NCBI GenBank assembly: GCA_030637565.1
Contig: DAOWGG010000118.1
Span: forward strand, 1-8,487
Length of the DNA: 8,487 bases
Direction: 5' to 3'
DNA from: Candidatus Peregrinibacteria bacterium
Lineage (GTDB): Bacteria > Patescibacteriota > Gracilibacteria > UM-FILTER-43-11
The notes beneath the pieces are model-generated. The model was not told the DNA's origin. It searched no databases and saw only the letters and a list, made by a program, of their open reading frames with translations. Positions within the stretch are counted from its first letter, which is position 1, and the number at the start of each line of letters is the position of its first letter. The position numbers and the translations under genes were made by a program. Below, piece by piece: positions 1-6,134 of the stretch.

Positions 1-359
1 GCTGGGCATTATTGTAACCCCCAAACCCCCATGTACTTTTTTCTTCTTTGTACATCTAAGTAGATATTAGTGCCGCTGAATACGGGGCGAGCCCTTGTGG
101 TTTTTACAATTCAAAAACATTGATACAAGGTAATGCGGGTTTGGGCAGAGTGAACGTGGTAAGTAATGGTTAAATGCACAACGTTAATTGCACGTTTCAC
201 AGAGCCCAACACTTTTTTGCTTCGTTTTTTTAGTGATAAAAAATGAAGAAGGGTGAATCATACTTCATTGCTGTACATAAAAGCAGCATTACAAAAAAAA
301 GGTCAGTCGCGGCTTGCCGCTAAAGAAGGGTTAATGCCTTGGTTGTAGAATGGTTATTT
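1..359. other. Gap at left edge, no gene supported
   Basis: No convincing coding region is visible. One plus-strand frame is open from base 1 to a TAG at 61-63 and another to a TAG at 68-70, so the tail of an off-window plus-strand gene is possible but cannot be supported. The stretch is rich in A and T runs. Two small adjacent inverted repeats are visible: ATGAAG (243-248) with CTTCAT (263-268), which on the minus strand is followed by five Ts (242-238), and TGCTG with CAGCA at about 269-290. ATGTAC/GTACAT (31-36 and 50-55) is a third weak one. No tRNA-like or CRISPR-like pattern was seen. Confidence 0.5.
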
Positions 360-393
360 AAAAAGCCCCACATCATACGATGTGGGGCTTTTT
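360..393 (-). terminator. Bidirectional intrinsic terminator after pnp
   Basis: A perfect 15-bp inverted repeat (360-374 with 379-393) encloses a four-base loop (ATAC). The stem has a GC-rich core (GCCCCACATC) and ends in runs of five A and five T, so it would act as a Rho-independent terminator on either strand. It begins 11 bases past the pnp stop codon, so its main role should be ending the pnp transcript. It could equally stop any plus-strand transcript arriving from the left. Confidence 0.93.
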
Positions 394-404
394 GATTGTT
401 TGAA

Positions 405-2528
405 TTATTCGCTCTTCTGTTCAGGCTGTTTGATTCCTTTCATCGACATCTTGAATTTTCCGCTTCGTTCGTCGATGGCGAGAAGTTTGGTGTTGACCAC
501 CTGACCTTCTTTTAGGAATTTGCTCACGTCTTCAACGTATTCGTCAGCGACTTCAGAAACGTGGATCATTCCTTCCTTTCCAGGCATGAACTCAACCAAA
601 CCTCCGAATTCGAACATCTTGGTGATTTTAACGTTTTCGTAAACTTTTCCTACTTCTGGGTCAGCCACAATGCCTTCGATCCAAGATTTGGCTTTTGCAC
701 CTTTCTCAGCACCAACGGTTGTGATTACAACTGATCCATCATCTTCAATATCGATTGAATCCACACCGGTTTCATCGATGATCTTATTGATCATTTCTCC
801 TCCAGGCCCGATGATGTATCGGATTTTGTCTGGATTCACTTTCATTGAAACCAACTGAGGAGCGTATTCGGACATTTTTTCGTTTGGAGCGGCGATTACT
901 TTTGTCATATCTCCAAGGATTTCCAGTCGACCTTTTTTAGCCTGCTCTAATCCTTCAACAAAAATGTGATCTTCCAGTCCTTTAAGCTTGGTATCCATTT
1001 GAATAGCAGTAATACCATCCTTAGTTCCTGTTACTTTAAAGTCCATGTCTCCGCCCATATCCTCTTCATCTTGAAGATCGGTTAAGATTTTATACTTACT
1101 AGAATCGCTATGATCTGTCATAAGACCCATGGCGATACCAGCCACTGGTGTTTTGATTGGCACCCCTGCATCCATTAGGGCTAGCGTAGAGCCACAAGTG
1201 GCTGCCATGGAGCTAGATCCGTTAGAAGCAAGAATTTCGGTTACTAATCGAATGGTGTAAGGGAAATCTTCTTTATTAGGCAGTACTGGCATTAATGCGC
1301 GTTCGGCCAATGCTCCGTGTCCTACCTCACGATTTCCGGTGAATAGACGATTGCTGGTTTCACCCACTGAAAATGGTGGGAAGTTATAGTGATGCATGTA
1401 GCCTTTTTTCGTTTCTCCTTCAATTCCTTCTAAAACTTGTGCGTCTCCTGGAGATCCAAGAGTACAAAGAGTAAGTCCTTGAGTTTCACCACGGTTGAAT
1501 AGTCCAGACCCGTGTGTTCGTGGAAATAAACCTACTTCCACACTAACAGGGCGGATTTCATCCAATTTACGTCCTCCGATTCGTTTTTCGTTTTCAAGAA
1601 TATTCTTTCGAACGGTTTGCTTTACAAGAGCGTCCATAGCGTCTCCGATTTGCCTTAAATCTTCCTCTTCTACCTTTCCTTCGAAGTGCGCCTCTGTCTC
1701 CTTAGCAAGCTCTCGGAAGTAGCCGTATCGTTCCAGTTTACCAAGTTTTTCATAAAGAGCATCCATAACCTTATCGGCGTAGGTTGCATTTACGTAATCA
1801 ATGATTTCCTGATTTTTTTCTGGAGCGGTTACTTCGATTTTTTTCTTTCCAAGCTTTTCTTGAATTTCAACAATGAAATTGGCGATTTTCTGAGCCACCT
1901 CCTTTCCTTTAGCAATGGCTTCCAGCATTTTTTCCTCCGATACTTCATTGGCACCCGCTTCAATCATAATGATTGTTGAAGGGCTGGCAGAAACGATAAG
2001 ATCTAAATCGCTGGTTTCTCGTTGCTGCATTGTTGGATTTACCACTAGTTCTCCTTCGATCAGACCGACACGTACTGTAGCGGTTGGACCTTCAAAAGGA
2101 ATATCAGATAAAGCCAAAGCGACAGATCCAGCTGTGGTAGCGACCATATCGTGTTCGTTTTCACGATCGTAAGACATGGTGGTAAGCATCACTTGGATAT
2201 CACGACGGAAGAACTTAGGGAAAAGGGGACGATAAGTTCGATCAGCGACACGAGCCATTAGAATCTTGTCATCGCTTGGTCGAGTTTCTCGTTTAACAAA
2301 GCGACTCCCTTTAATGGTTCCGCTTGCGTAGAGCTTTTCTTGGTAATTTACCATTAATGGTAAAAAGTTAACCCCCGGACGAGCTTCTTTGCTCATTGTG
2401 GCGGTTGCTAAAATAACTGTATCGCCCATTTGGACAGTACAGCTTCCATTAGCTAGCTGAGCAAGTTTCCCTGTCTCAACAATAAGATCCTTATCTCCTA
2501 AGGACAAAGTGAATTTTTGTGACTCCAT
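405..2528 (-). CDS. pnp: Polyribonucleotide nucleotidyltransferase (PNPase)
   Basis: PNPase degrades RNA 3'-to-5' by phosphorolysis, releasing nucleoside diphosphates, and can add tails in reverse; it is a cytoplasmic homotrimer. At 707 aa it has normal full length. Domains in order: RNase PH 1 (about 10-145), helical linker (about 150-300), RNase PH 2 (about 325-535), KH (about 560-605, with IIGPGGEMINKI at 572-583 holding the GxxG loop) and S1 (about 626-697). The phosphate-site serines SSS (438-440) and the catalytic acids and lysine (D490, D496, K498, equivalent by my alignment to E. coli D486, D492, K494) are present, so it should be active. The start MESQKFTL matches where PNPases usually begin. 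No Shine-Dalgarno precedes it, and the ATG lies in a predicted stem. rpsO lies 128 bases upstream. The stop is TAA. Confidence 0.98.
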   Translation of the reverse strand: MESQKFTLSLGDKDLIVETGKLAQLANGSCTVQMGDTVILATATMSKEARPGVNFLPLMVNYQEKLYASGTIKGSRFVKRETRPSDDKILMARVADRTYRPLFPKFFRRDIQVMLTTMSYDRENEHDMVATTAGSVALALSDIPFEGPTATVRVGLIEGELVVNPTMQQRETSDLDLIVSASPSTIIMIEAGANEVSEEKMLEAIAKGKEVAQKIANFIVEIQEKLGKKKIEVTAPEKNQEIIDYVNATYADKVMDALYEKLGKLERYGYFRELAKETEAHFEGKVEEEDLRQIGDAMDALVKQTVRKNILENEKRIGGRKLDEIRPVSVEVGLFPRTHGSGLFNRGETQGLTLCTLGSPGDAQVLEGIEGETKKGYMHHYNFPPFSVGETSNRLFTGNREVGHGALAERALMPVLPNKEDFPYTIRLVTEILASNGSSSMAATCGSTLALMDAGVPIKTPVAGIAMGLMTDHSDSSKYKILTDLQDEEDMGGDMDFKVTGTKDGITAIQMDTKLKGLEDHIFVEGLEQAKKGRLEILGDMTKVIAAPNEKMSEYAPQLVSMKVNPDKIRYIIGPGGEMINKIIDETGVDSIDIEDDGSVVITTVGAEKGAKAKSWIEGIVADPEVGKVYENVKITKMFEFGGLVEFMPGKEGMIHVSEVADEYVEDVSKFLKEGQVVNTKLLAIDERSGKFKMSMKGIKQPEQKSE

Positions 2529-2578
2529 AGTATTAAATTATTTTTAATGGATAAAATTTAAATTCCCTTTGGAGTCAC
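2519..2578 (-). promoter_or_regulatory. Leader stem that would sequester the pnp start codon
   Basis: In the transcript, GTGACTCCA (2578-2570) is perfectly complementary to TGGAGTCAC (2527-2519), with a 42-nt AT-rich loop between. The second arm covers the U and G of the AUG plus codons 2-3, so pairing would hide the start codon. Next to it, GGGA/TCCC segments (about 2579-2594) could form a competing small hairpin. E. coli PNPase controls its own mRNA through leader structure; whether this stem does the same is inference from position only. Confidence 0.45.
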
Positions 2579-2594
2579 GGGAGGAAAGTCCCAA

Positions 2595-2623
2595 ATTATA
2601 ATTCACCTTGGATGCACTATAAC
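2595..2623 (-). promoter_or_regulatory. Candidate pnp promoter
   Basis: On the minus strand there is a perfect -10 box TATAAT (2600-2595). At 17-bp spacing lies GTTATA (2623-2618), a poor match to a -35 box. Transcription would begin near 2588, giving a leader of about 60 nt that contains the whole start-codon stem. The weak -35 makes this a moderate call; read-through from rpsO is the alternative. Confidence 0.4.
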
Positions 2624-2656
2624 TTGAAACTTTTATATCCGTAATCTCCGAAGGAT

Positions 2657-2920
2657 TTATTTGCGAAGTTCGAGTGTTTTGATGATTTCCTGATAACCTT
2701 CTACGTTTTTGTTTTTAACGTAATTTAAAAGTTTTCGGCGTTTTCCAACCATTGCTAAAAGCCCACGACGACTGTGTACGTCTTTTTTGTGGATTTTTAG
2801 GTGTTCGGTAAGCTCATTGATTCTTTCGGTAAGAATAGCAATCTGAACCTGAGCGGACCCAGTGTCACCTTGGTGTTTAGCGTGTTTGGTGATAATTGTT
2901 TTCTTCTTTTCTCTTTGCAT
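2657..2920 (-). CDS. rpsO: Small ribosomal subunit protein uS15
   Basis: S15 is a primary 16S rRNA-binding protein of the 30S subunit that organises the central domain and contacts 23S rRNA. The 87-aa product is close to the usual 88-89. It carries the family pattern: [17 protein letters not shown] (18-34), then [16 protein letters not shown] with the conserved H-D-SRRGL core, and the basic [12 protein letters not shown] helix before the C-terminal helix ending in ELRK. The start is clear because the N-terminus aligns with other S15 proteins. The upstream sequence (CCCTTAATAAC) has no Shine-Dalgarno. A good promoter lies about 36-64 bases ahead. pnp follows after 128 bases, the classic rpsO-pnp order. 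The stop is TAA. Confidence 0.98.
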   Translation of the reverse strand: MQREKKKTIITKHAKHQGDTGSAQVQIAILTERINELTEHLKIHKKDVHSRRGLLAMVGKRRKLLNYVKNKNVEGYQEIIKTLELRK

Positions 2921-2955
2921 GTTATTAAGGGCAATATTAAAAAATCAGCAGAAAT

Positions 2956-2984
2956 ATTTTAACAAAATATAAAGAGTTGTGCAA
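2956..2984 (-). promoter_or_regulatory. Extended -10 promoter for rpsO
   Basis: On the minus strand, TTGCAC (2984-2979) and TAAAAT (2961-2956) are separated by exactly 17 bp. The bases TGT directly before the -10 box make an extended -10 (TGnTAAAAT). The predicted start near 2949 leaves a leader of about 29 nt before the rpsO ATG. The -35 matches the consensus only in its first three bases, offset by the extended -10. Confidence 0.62.
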
Positions 2985-3163
2985 GTCTTTTGTACAGAAA
3001 GTCTGATTTTTGGTGAATAGTGGGGGATTATTGAGGTTTTTTTTGACTCATACATAGGATGTGGCAGAAATTATTTCTTTTTTGTATGCTTTTTCTCACT
3101 ATGAAAAAGTGTTGTTGAAATTTCCGACAACGTTTCGTTTTGTGCGAAGTGCGAGGTGGTATA

Positions 3164-3212
3164 ATGCCGAAGGCTACCAGTGGCAAATGTGGGCGTTGCC
3201 GAGCCGAGGCAT
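3164..3212. repeat. Nested imperfect palindrome (structured element)
   Basis: Three helices nest one inside another: ATGCC (3164-3168) with GGCAT (3208-3212), GGCT (3172-3175) with AGCC (3202-3205), and GGCAA (3182-3186) with TTGCC (3196-3200), separated by small internal loops. A further outer pair, TGGGCG (3190-3195) with CGCCCA (3242-3247), competes with it. The element could be a structured RNA on either strand, or a folded repeat. It lies downstream of the secreted-protein gene. Its function is unknown. Confidence 0.45.
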
Positions 3213-3280
3213 AAGCCGTATATATGCTGTTGTACGATGTGCGCCCATTTTTCAATCAAATATAGTTTTTAGAACATTTT

Positions 3281-3328
3281 TAAAAGCTCCACCCTCGCAC
3301 TGTCAGTTCGACAATTTGAGAGTGGAGC
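3281..3328 (-). terminator. Intrinsic terminator of the secreted-protein gene
   Basis: On the minus strand, GCTCCACTCTC (3328-3318) pairs with GAGGGTGGAGC (3296-3286) as an 11-bp helix with one G-U pair. A small inner TGTC/GACA stem lies in the loop, and TTTTA follows at once. It begins 16 bases after the TAG of the 3345 gene. The GC-rich stem plus T run is a standard Rho-independent terminator. Confidence 0.87.
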
Positions 3329-3344
3329 GGTTCAGTGTTGATTT

Positions 3345-3971
3345 CTACTGCTTTGGGTCGTAGACCTGTCGATGTATAGGCTTAGGTGCGGGTGTATAGC
3401 CCGGGTTCGCCAATTGGTGTTCCTCCCTTCTGAACTCTTCCTCCTGTTCAGATGTAGGAATCCAATAGTAGCGATTGCAGCTCGTGGAACTGCATACACA
3501 ATTCCTGTTCTCCAGGTCATTGAATCGACCTTTTAGCACGAAGCCAGTTGCTTGATTGCCGACGTAGACGTCGTATACGGTTTTACCGGCATGACAGGCA
3601 AAGAGTGCTTGATCTGAATCTATGCCTTTTCGAAAGAGAGAGTAGCGGTCTTCCGAACAACTCAGACTCTTGGTCCAACTTGGGTAACTCTGCTCTACTT
3701 TCAGGCAGTTTTTTGACGTAGTATCCGCATTCGGACACCAGAGGCCGGGTAGTGCAAAGAGCATGTTGGACGAGTACTCTTGGGATTTACTGAGTTTCCT
3801 CGGCGCATCGTTTGTGCACCCGCGATTGAAATTTCTGACGACACTCGAAATCACCGAGGTATCAGAAAGATTTTTTTTGATCGGGCTGTAACCTTGGGCG
3901 ACGGGTCTGCTCTGACCCCAGGCGTTGCTAGAGAACAAGATTGCAAATACAAAAGTGAGTTGAGTCTTCAT
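3345..3971 (-). CDS. Secreted cysteine-rich protein of unknown function
   Basis: The 208-aa product is not recognised. Residues 1-19 form a typical Sec signal peptide: MKTQ, a hydrophobic stretch LTFVFAILFSS, then NAWG with likely signal peptidase I cleavage after A-W-G19. The mature part has eight cysteines (52, 79, 89, 105, 126, 158, 160, 165), an even number that suggests disulfides, and a CVCSSTSC cluster. Its C-terminus is polar and Pro-rich, with no membrane anchor or sorting signal. The start is secure: AGGAG lies six bases ahead of the ATG, the only clear Shine-Dalgarno in the window. The gene stands alone between two long gaps with its own terminator. By hand count it is about 48% GC, against roughly 40% in sampled corA lines. 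Recent acquisition is possible but unproven. The stop is TAG. Confidence 0.8.
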   Translation of the reverse strand: MKTQLTFVFAILFSSNAWGQSRPVAQGYSPIKKNLSDTSVISSVVRNFNRGCTNDAPRKLSKSQEYSSNMLFALPGLWCPNADTTSKNCLKVEQSYPSWTKSLSCSEDRYSLFRKGIDSDQALFACHAGKTVYDVYVGNQATGFVLKGRFNDLENRNCVCSSTSCNRYYWIPTSEQEEEFRREEHQLANPGYTPAPKPIHRQVYDPKQ

Positions 3972-3978
3972 GATTGTC

Positions 3979-3983
3979 TCCTA
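3979..3983 (-). promoter_or_regulatory. Shine-Dalgarno of the secreted-protein gene
   Basis: The minus strand reads TTTAGGAGACAATC immediately before the ATG. The AGGAG core is at an ideal spacing (about seven bases). None of the other six gene starts visible here has a comparable site, which sets this gene apart. Confidence 0.8.
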
Positions 3984-4079
3984 AATGGCAATGATAATGT
4001 TCCGAGTCACACCACTGACTTTATAAAAATCAAAGGTGTAACCCGAAATCATAATTTCAACACTGAATTTTAAAGATCA

Positions 4080-4115
4080 GACTATTTCCATATAAAATGA
4101 GTATAAGAAATAGTC
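4080..4115. repeat. 9-bp inverted repeat in the AT-rich gap
   Basis: GACTATTTC (4080-4088) and GAAATAGTC (4107-4115) are perfect reverse complements around an 18-base AT-rich loop. The left arm overlaps the first copy of the direct repeat TATTTCCATATAAA. Confidence 0.6.
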
Positions 4116-4280
4116 ATGGAAGCTTAAAATACTACAAAATATTAATTTGTGAAGGTTTTTTACATCTCAGGACTATTAAAAATCTTCTAAAAGTACCTTA
4201 TCTAAATATATGTTCTCAGAAAAATGGGCAGTATTGCATATAACCAATATTTATGTGAAGTATTCATATTTCCATATAAA
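4083..4280. repeat. Pair of 14-bp direct repeats TATTTCCATATAAA
   Basis: Identical copies lie at 4083-4096 and 4267-4280, each forming part of a hairpin arm. The AT-rich composition lowers their significance; they might be remnants of a small repeat element. Confidence 0.5.
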
Positions 4281-4288
4281 TACTGGTT
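4242..4288. repeat. 16-bp imperfect hairpin downstream of corA
   Basis: AACCAATATTTATGTG (4242-4257) pairs with 4273-4288 over 16 positions with two imperfections (A-C at 4247/4283 and a G-T wobble at 4255/4275), leaving a 15-base loop. On the minus strand it lies about 45-95 bases past the corA stop, so it may protect or delimit the corA mRNA 3' end, but there is no T run for intrinsic termination. Confidence 0.55.
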
Positions 4289-4334
4289 GTCGGATTTTAG
4301 GTACTCCAAAAAACTATGTCCGAAAATCTAATGT

Positions 4335-5255
4335 CTAGAGCCACTTATTCCACTTAAATATTCCAATCATCGCAGCGATGACGAGGAACATGGCGATAAT
4401 AATACTCCAGAAATGCTGAACGTTATCTAGTGCGGCTGTGAAGGGGAGTCCTACATTCATTCCAAATAACCCTGTTAAGAAGGTAAGAGGAAGCATAATG
4501 GCCGAAAACACCGTTAGCGTACGCATGGTGTTGTTGATCTTGTGAGATAGAAGGGATTCGTTGGTATCTTCGAGGGATTCAATGACCTCCTTTTGAGTTT
4601 CCAGTATATTCCACAGCTTTTCAATTTGGTCTACAACGTCGTCAAAGTAGATTTCAAGGTTTTCTGGTAGGAATCGTTTTTGCTTGTGCTCTAATGTGGC
4701 AATTACCGTTCGCTGAGGAGTGAGGGTTTTTCGAAGTGTGATTATGTTTTTTTTCGTGATCATGATATCGAAAAGCTGATCTCGTACATGAGCGGTTTCG
4801 AAGATCTCCTTTTCAATATTTTTTAGGCTGACTTGGATCTTGTCGGTGATTGAGAAGGAGAATGTAAACAGACTATTGATGATTGAATAAAGGAGATACC
4901 CTGTACTTTCCCCAAAAAACAATTTGCGTGATTTGGCTGATTTTTTGCATTTTTCAAATATTTTATTCAATTCGTCTAAATGCCCATCGTGAATGGTGAT
5001 GAGGTAGTTCTCTCCGATAAAAATATTCACCTGTTCAGCGGCAATATGGCGCGTGCGTCGATTGTAATAGGGGAATTGAAGAACGATAAATAGGTATTTT
5101 TCATATTCATCAATTTTTGGGCGCTGACTTTCAGAAAGACAGTCTTCTAAGTCAAGCGTATGAAAGCGATACTTTTTCTTAAGCTCTAAAATATCCTCCT
5201 CTTTAGGATGAACAATATTGATCCACTTATGATTTTCAAAGGTAACGTCTGCCAT
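4335..5255 (-). CDS. corA: CorA-family divalent metal ion transporter
   Basis: CorA proteins form homopentameric inner-membrane channels importing Mg2+ (some members carry Co2+, Ni2+ or Zn2+). The 306-aa product has the family layout: an N-terminal alpha/beta cytoplasmic domain (about 1-130), a long helical stalk (about 130-240) and two C-terminal membrane helices (about 247-264 and 283-300). The signature GMN is at 265-267 within TGLFGMNVGLPF, at the pore mouth, and the chain ends in the expected basic tail KWNKWL. Length and motifs are normal, so it should be functional; substrate choice cannot be read from the sequence. The ATG start places MADVTFENHKWINI at the usual N-terminus. There is no Shine-Dalgarno; the leader instead carries repeat units ending ACTTAAATT just before the ATG. 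The stop is TAG. The upstream neighbour is 60 bases away, so co-transcription is possible. Confidence 0.95.
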   Translation of the reverse strand: MADVTFENHKWINIVHPKEEDILELKKKYRFHTLDLEDCLSESQRPKIDEYEKYLFIVLQFPYYNRRTRHIAAEQVNIFIGENYLITIHDGHLDELNKIFEKCKKSAKSRKLFFGESTGYLLYSIINSLFTFSFSITDKIQVSLKNIEKEIFETAHVRDQLFDIMITKKNIITLRKTLTPQRTVIATLEHKQKRFLPENLEIYFDDVVDQIEKLWNILETQKEVIESLEDTNESLLSHKINNTMRTLTVFSAIMLPLTFLTGLFGMNVGLPFTAALDNVQHFWSIIIAMFLVIAAMIGIFKWNKWL

Positions 5256-5258
5256 AAT

Positions 5259-5307
5259 TTAAGTCTCAAGTGCAAGTGCGAGTCTCAAGTGTGATTCTCC
5301 AGTTGCA
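5259..5307. repeat. Intergenic repeat units ahead of corA
   Basis: On the plus strand AAGTCTCAAGTGC, AAGTGCGAGTCTCAAG (5274-5289) and TTGCAAGTGAG follow one another as variants of a short unit. The 16-mer at 5274-5289 is identical to 6893-6908 in the leader of the Lgt-like gene. Both arrays end in ACTTAAAnT immediately before an ATG on the minus strand. Confidence 0.7.
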
Positions 5308-5315
5308 AGTGAGGG

Positions 5316-5720
5316 TTATTTTTTCTTTTTTGGGAGCCATTTTTTATGATTGGTATTGCGGTGGGTTTGAGTGAGTCTTCGGTGGTATTCTTTTTTGAAG
5401 CTCAAGGCTATTTTAATACACCAGTAGATGATGTACCCAAAAAGCAAGAACCACCACAATCGCATTGATAGGAATGGAATGCCCGCTTCGCGAACAACAA
5501 GAAGGAGTAATAGAATGACTGAAAAATTAAAAAAACGACTCGGATATTTTTTGAGCATCTTTTTTAATACAGCGTCTTTAACATGCTTTTTACGGTAATA
5601 CTTAATTGCAAGGCTGAAAAGTACAAGTAGCGCGATAAGCAGTATTGTAAGCTTTGTGTACTGAAAATTCGGATCAGGCCGAGGGGTAAAATAATATTGG
5701 AGAGTGAGTAGTCTTTCCAT
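5316..5720 (-). CDS. Hypothetical three-TM membrane protein
   Basis: The 134-aa product is not recognised. Three hydrophobic segments are visible: about 23-40 (ILLIALLVLFSLAI), 63-77 (FFNFSVILLLLLVV) and 86-107 (around LWWFLLFGYIIYWCIKIAL). Basic loops (KYYRKKHVKDAVLKK at 40-54) and a strongly basic C-terminus ending PKKKK suggest those parts face the cytoplasm. It starts 11 bases after the stop of the upstream two-TM gene and is almost certainly in one operon with it and the Lgt-like gene. No catalytic motif is seen. The start MERLLTL is the first ATG after the upstream stop; GCACTATAATC before it has no Shine-Dalgarno. The stop is TAA. Confidence 0.78.
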   Translation of the reverse strand: MERLLTLQYYFTPRPDPNFQYTKLTILLIALLVLFSLAIKYYRKKHVKDAVLKKMLKKYPSRFFNFSVILLLLLVVREAGIPFLSMRLWWFLLFGYIIYWCIKIALSFKKEYHRRLTQTHRNTNHKKWLPKKKK

Positions 5721-5731
5721 GATTATAGTGC

Positions 5732-6124
5732 TTAAGAATTAGAGGTTGTTTTCTTTTTGGTAGTTGTTTTTTTAACTTTTTTTAATGATGGTTTTTTATC
5801 TTCTTTTTCACCTTCGCCAATGCTCTCTAATATCAATCGGTGTTCAAGTTCTTCGTAGTAGCGTTCGGTGGTTGTTTTTCCAGGCCTTATAATTAAATAT
5901 AATAAGGTTCCTAATATTGGGAAAGCAATATTGAGAAGAATAGCGACTACTTGAAAAATAAGGCTGTCAGAACGATGGATGGCGTCTCTTGTTACCCAGA
6001 TAACAATTGCAAGCCAAAGTAGCCCAATATAAACGATAACGGCCAGCTGAATGGTTTGAAAAGATGGGGTGCTCAAAAAATCGATAATAGCATCTAAATT
6101 GAATTGAGAGAGGGGTTCTGACAT
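5732..6124 (-). CDS. Small two-TM protein, PLDc_N-like, with Lys/Thr-rich tail
   Basis: The 130-aa product has two membrane helices (about 27-44 and 54-79). After the first comes WVTRDAIHRSDS, and the second ends with FPILGTLLYLIIRPGKT, followed by ERYYEELEHRLILES. The P-x-x-G...Y pattern resembles the short PLDc_N (cardiolipin synthase N-terminal) membrane hairpin, without any phospholipase catalytic domain. From memory, small proteins of this form are frequent in CPR genomes, often with a C-terminal zinc ribbon; here the C-terminus is instead a low-complexity KKVKKTTTKKKTT tail. Its role is unknown; a scaffold or envelope function is a guess. It lies 10 bases after the Lgt-like stop and 11 before the next gene, so one operon. 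No Shine-Dalgarno is seen. The stop is TAA. Confidence 0.75.
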   Translation of the reverse strand: MSEPLSQFNLDAIIDFLSTPSFQTIQLAVIVYIGLLWLAIVIWVTRDAIHRSDSLIFQVVAILLNIAFPILGTLLYLIIRPGKTTTERYYEELEHRLILESIGEGEKEDKKPSLKKVKKTTTKKKTTSNS

Positions 6125-6134
6125 TTTTTAATGA

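Larger units (their letters stand above)
2921..3344. other. 424-bp gap: rpsO promoter, palindromic element and terminator
   Basis: Besides the rpsO promoter (2956-2984), the nested palindrome (3164-3212) and the terminator (3281-3328), this gap holds short open frames on both strands at about 3028-3363 (up to 100 codons). They overlap one another, begin with weak starts and show no recognisable protein features, so I treat the gap as non-coding. Smaller hairpins include GTTGT/ACAAC around 3110-3130. The first part (2921-3060) is AT-rich, with a T8 run near 3038-3045. Confidence 0.55.
3972..4334. other. AT-rich, hairpin-rich gap between the secreted protein and corA
   Basis: No gene is supported. 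The part near 3972-4073 is the leader of the 3345-3971 gene; it contains a small AGTCA/TGACT palindrome (4005-4020) and a TATAAA box near 4020, but no convincing -35. From 4081 to 4320 the GC content is only about 27% by hand count. This part holds an inverted repeat (4080-4115), a long hairpin (4242-4288) and a 14-bp direct repeat (4083-4096 and 4267-4280). None is followed by a T run that would make it a clear corA terminator. Confidence 0.6.

Noticed and set aside
238..268. Weak minus-strand terminator (6-bp stem plus five Ts)
   Set aside because: The stem is short, AT-rich and has a 14-base loop, and a perfect terminator already lies upstream at 360-393.
298..319. GCGGCTTGCCGC hairpin near an A8 run
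   Set aside because: The stem is only 4-5 bp and is separated from the run by about eight bases, so it does not make a standard terminator.
1495..2172. Plus-strand open frames inside pnp
   Set aside because: They are antisense to a full-length, highly conserved PNPase.
3028..3363. Overlapping open frames on both strands in the rpsO upstream gap
   Set aside because: They overlap one another in several frames, lack ribosome-binding signals and protein-like features, and cover palindromes, a promoter-proximal region and a terminator.
3780..4073. Plus-strand 97-codon frame over the secreted-protein gene
   Set aside because: It is antisense to a gene with a clear signal peptide, Shine-Dalgarno and terminator, and its product has no features.
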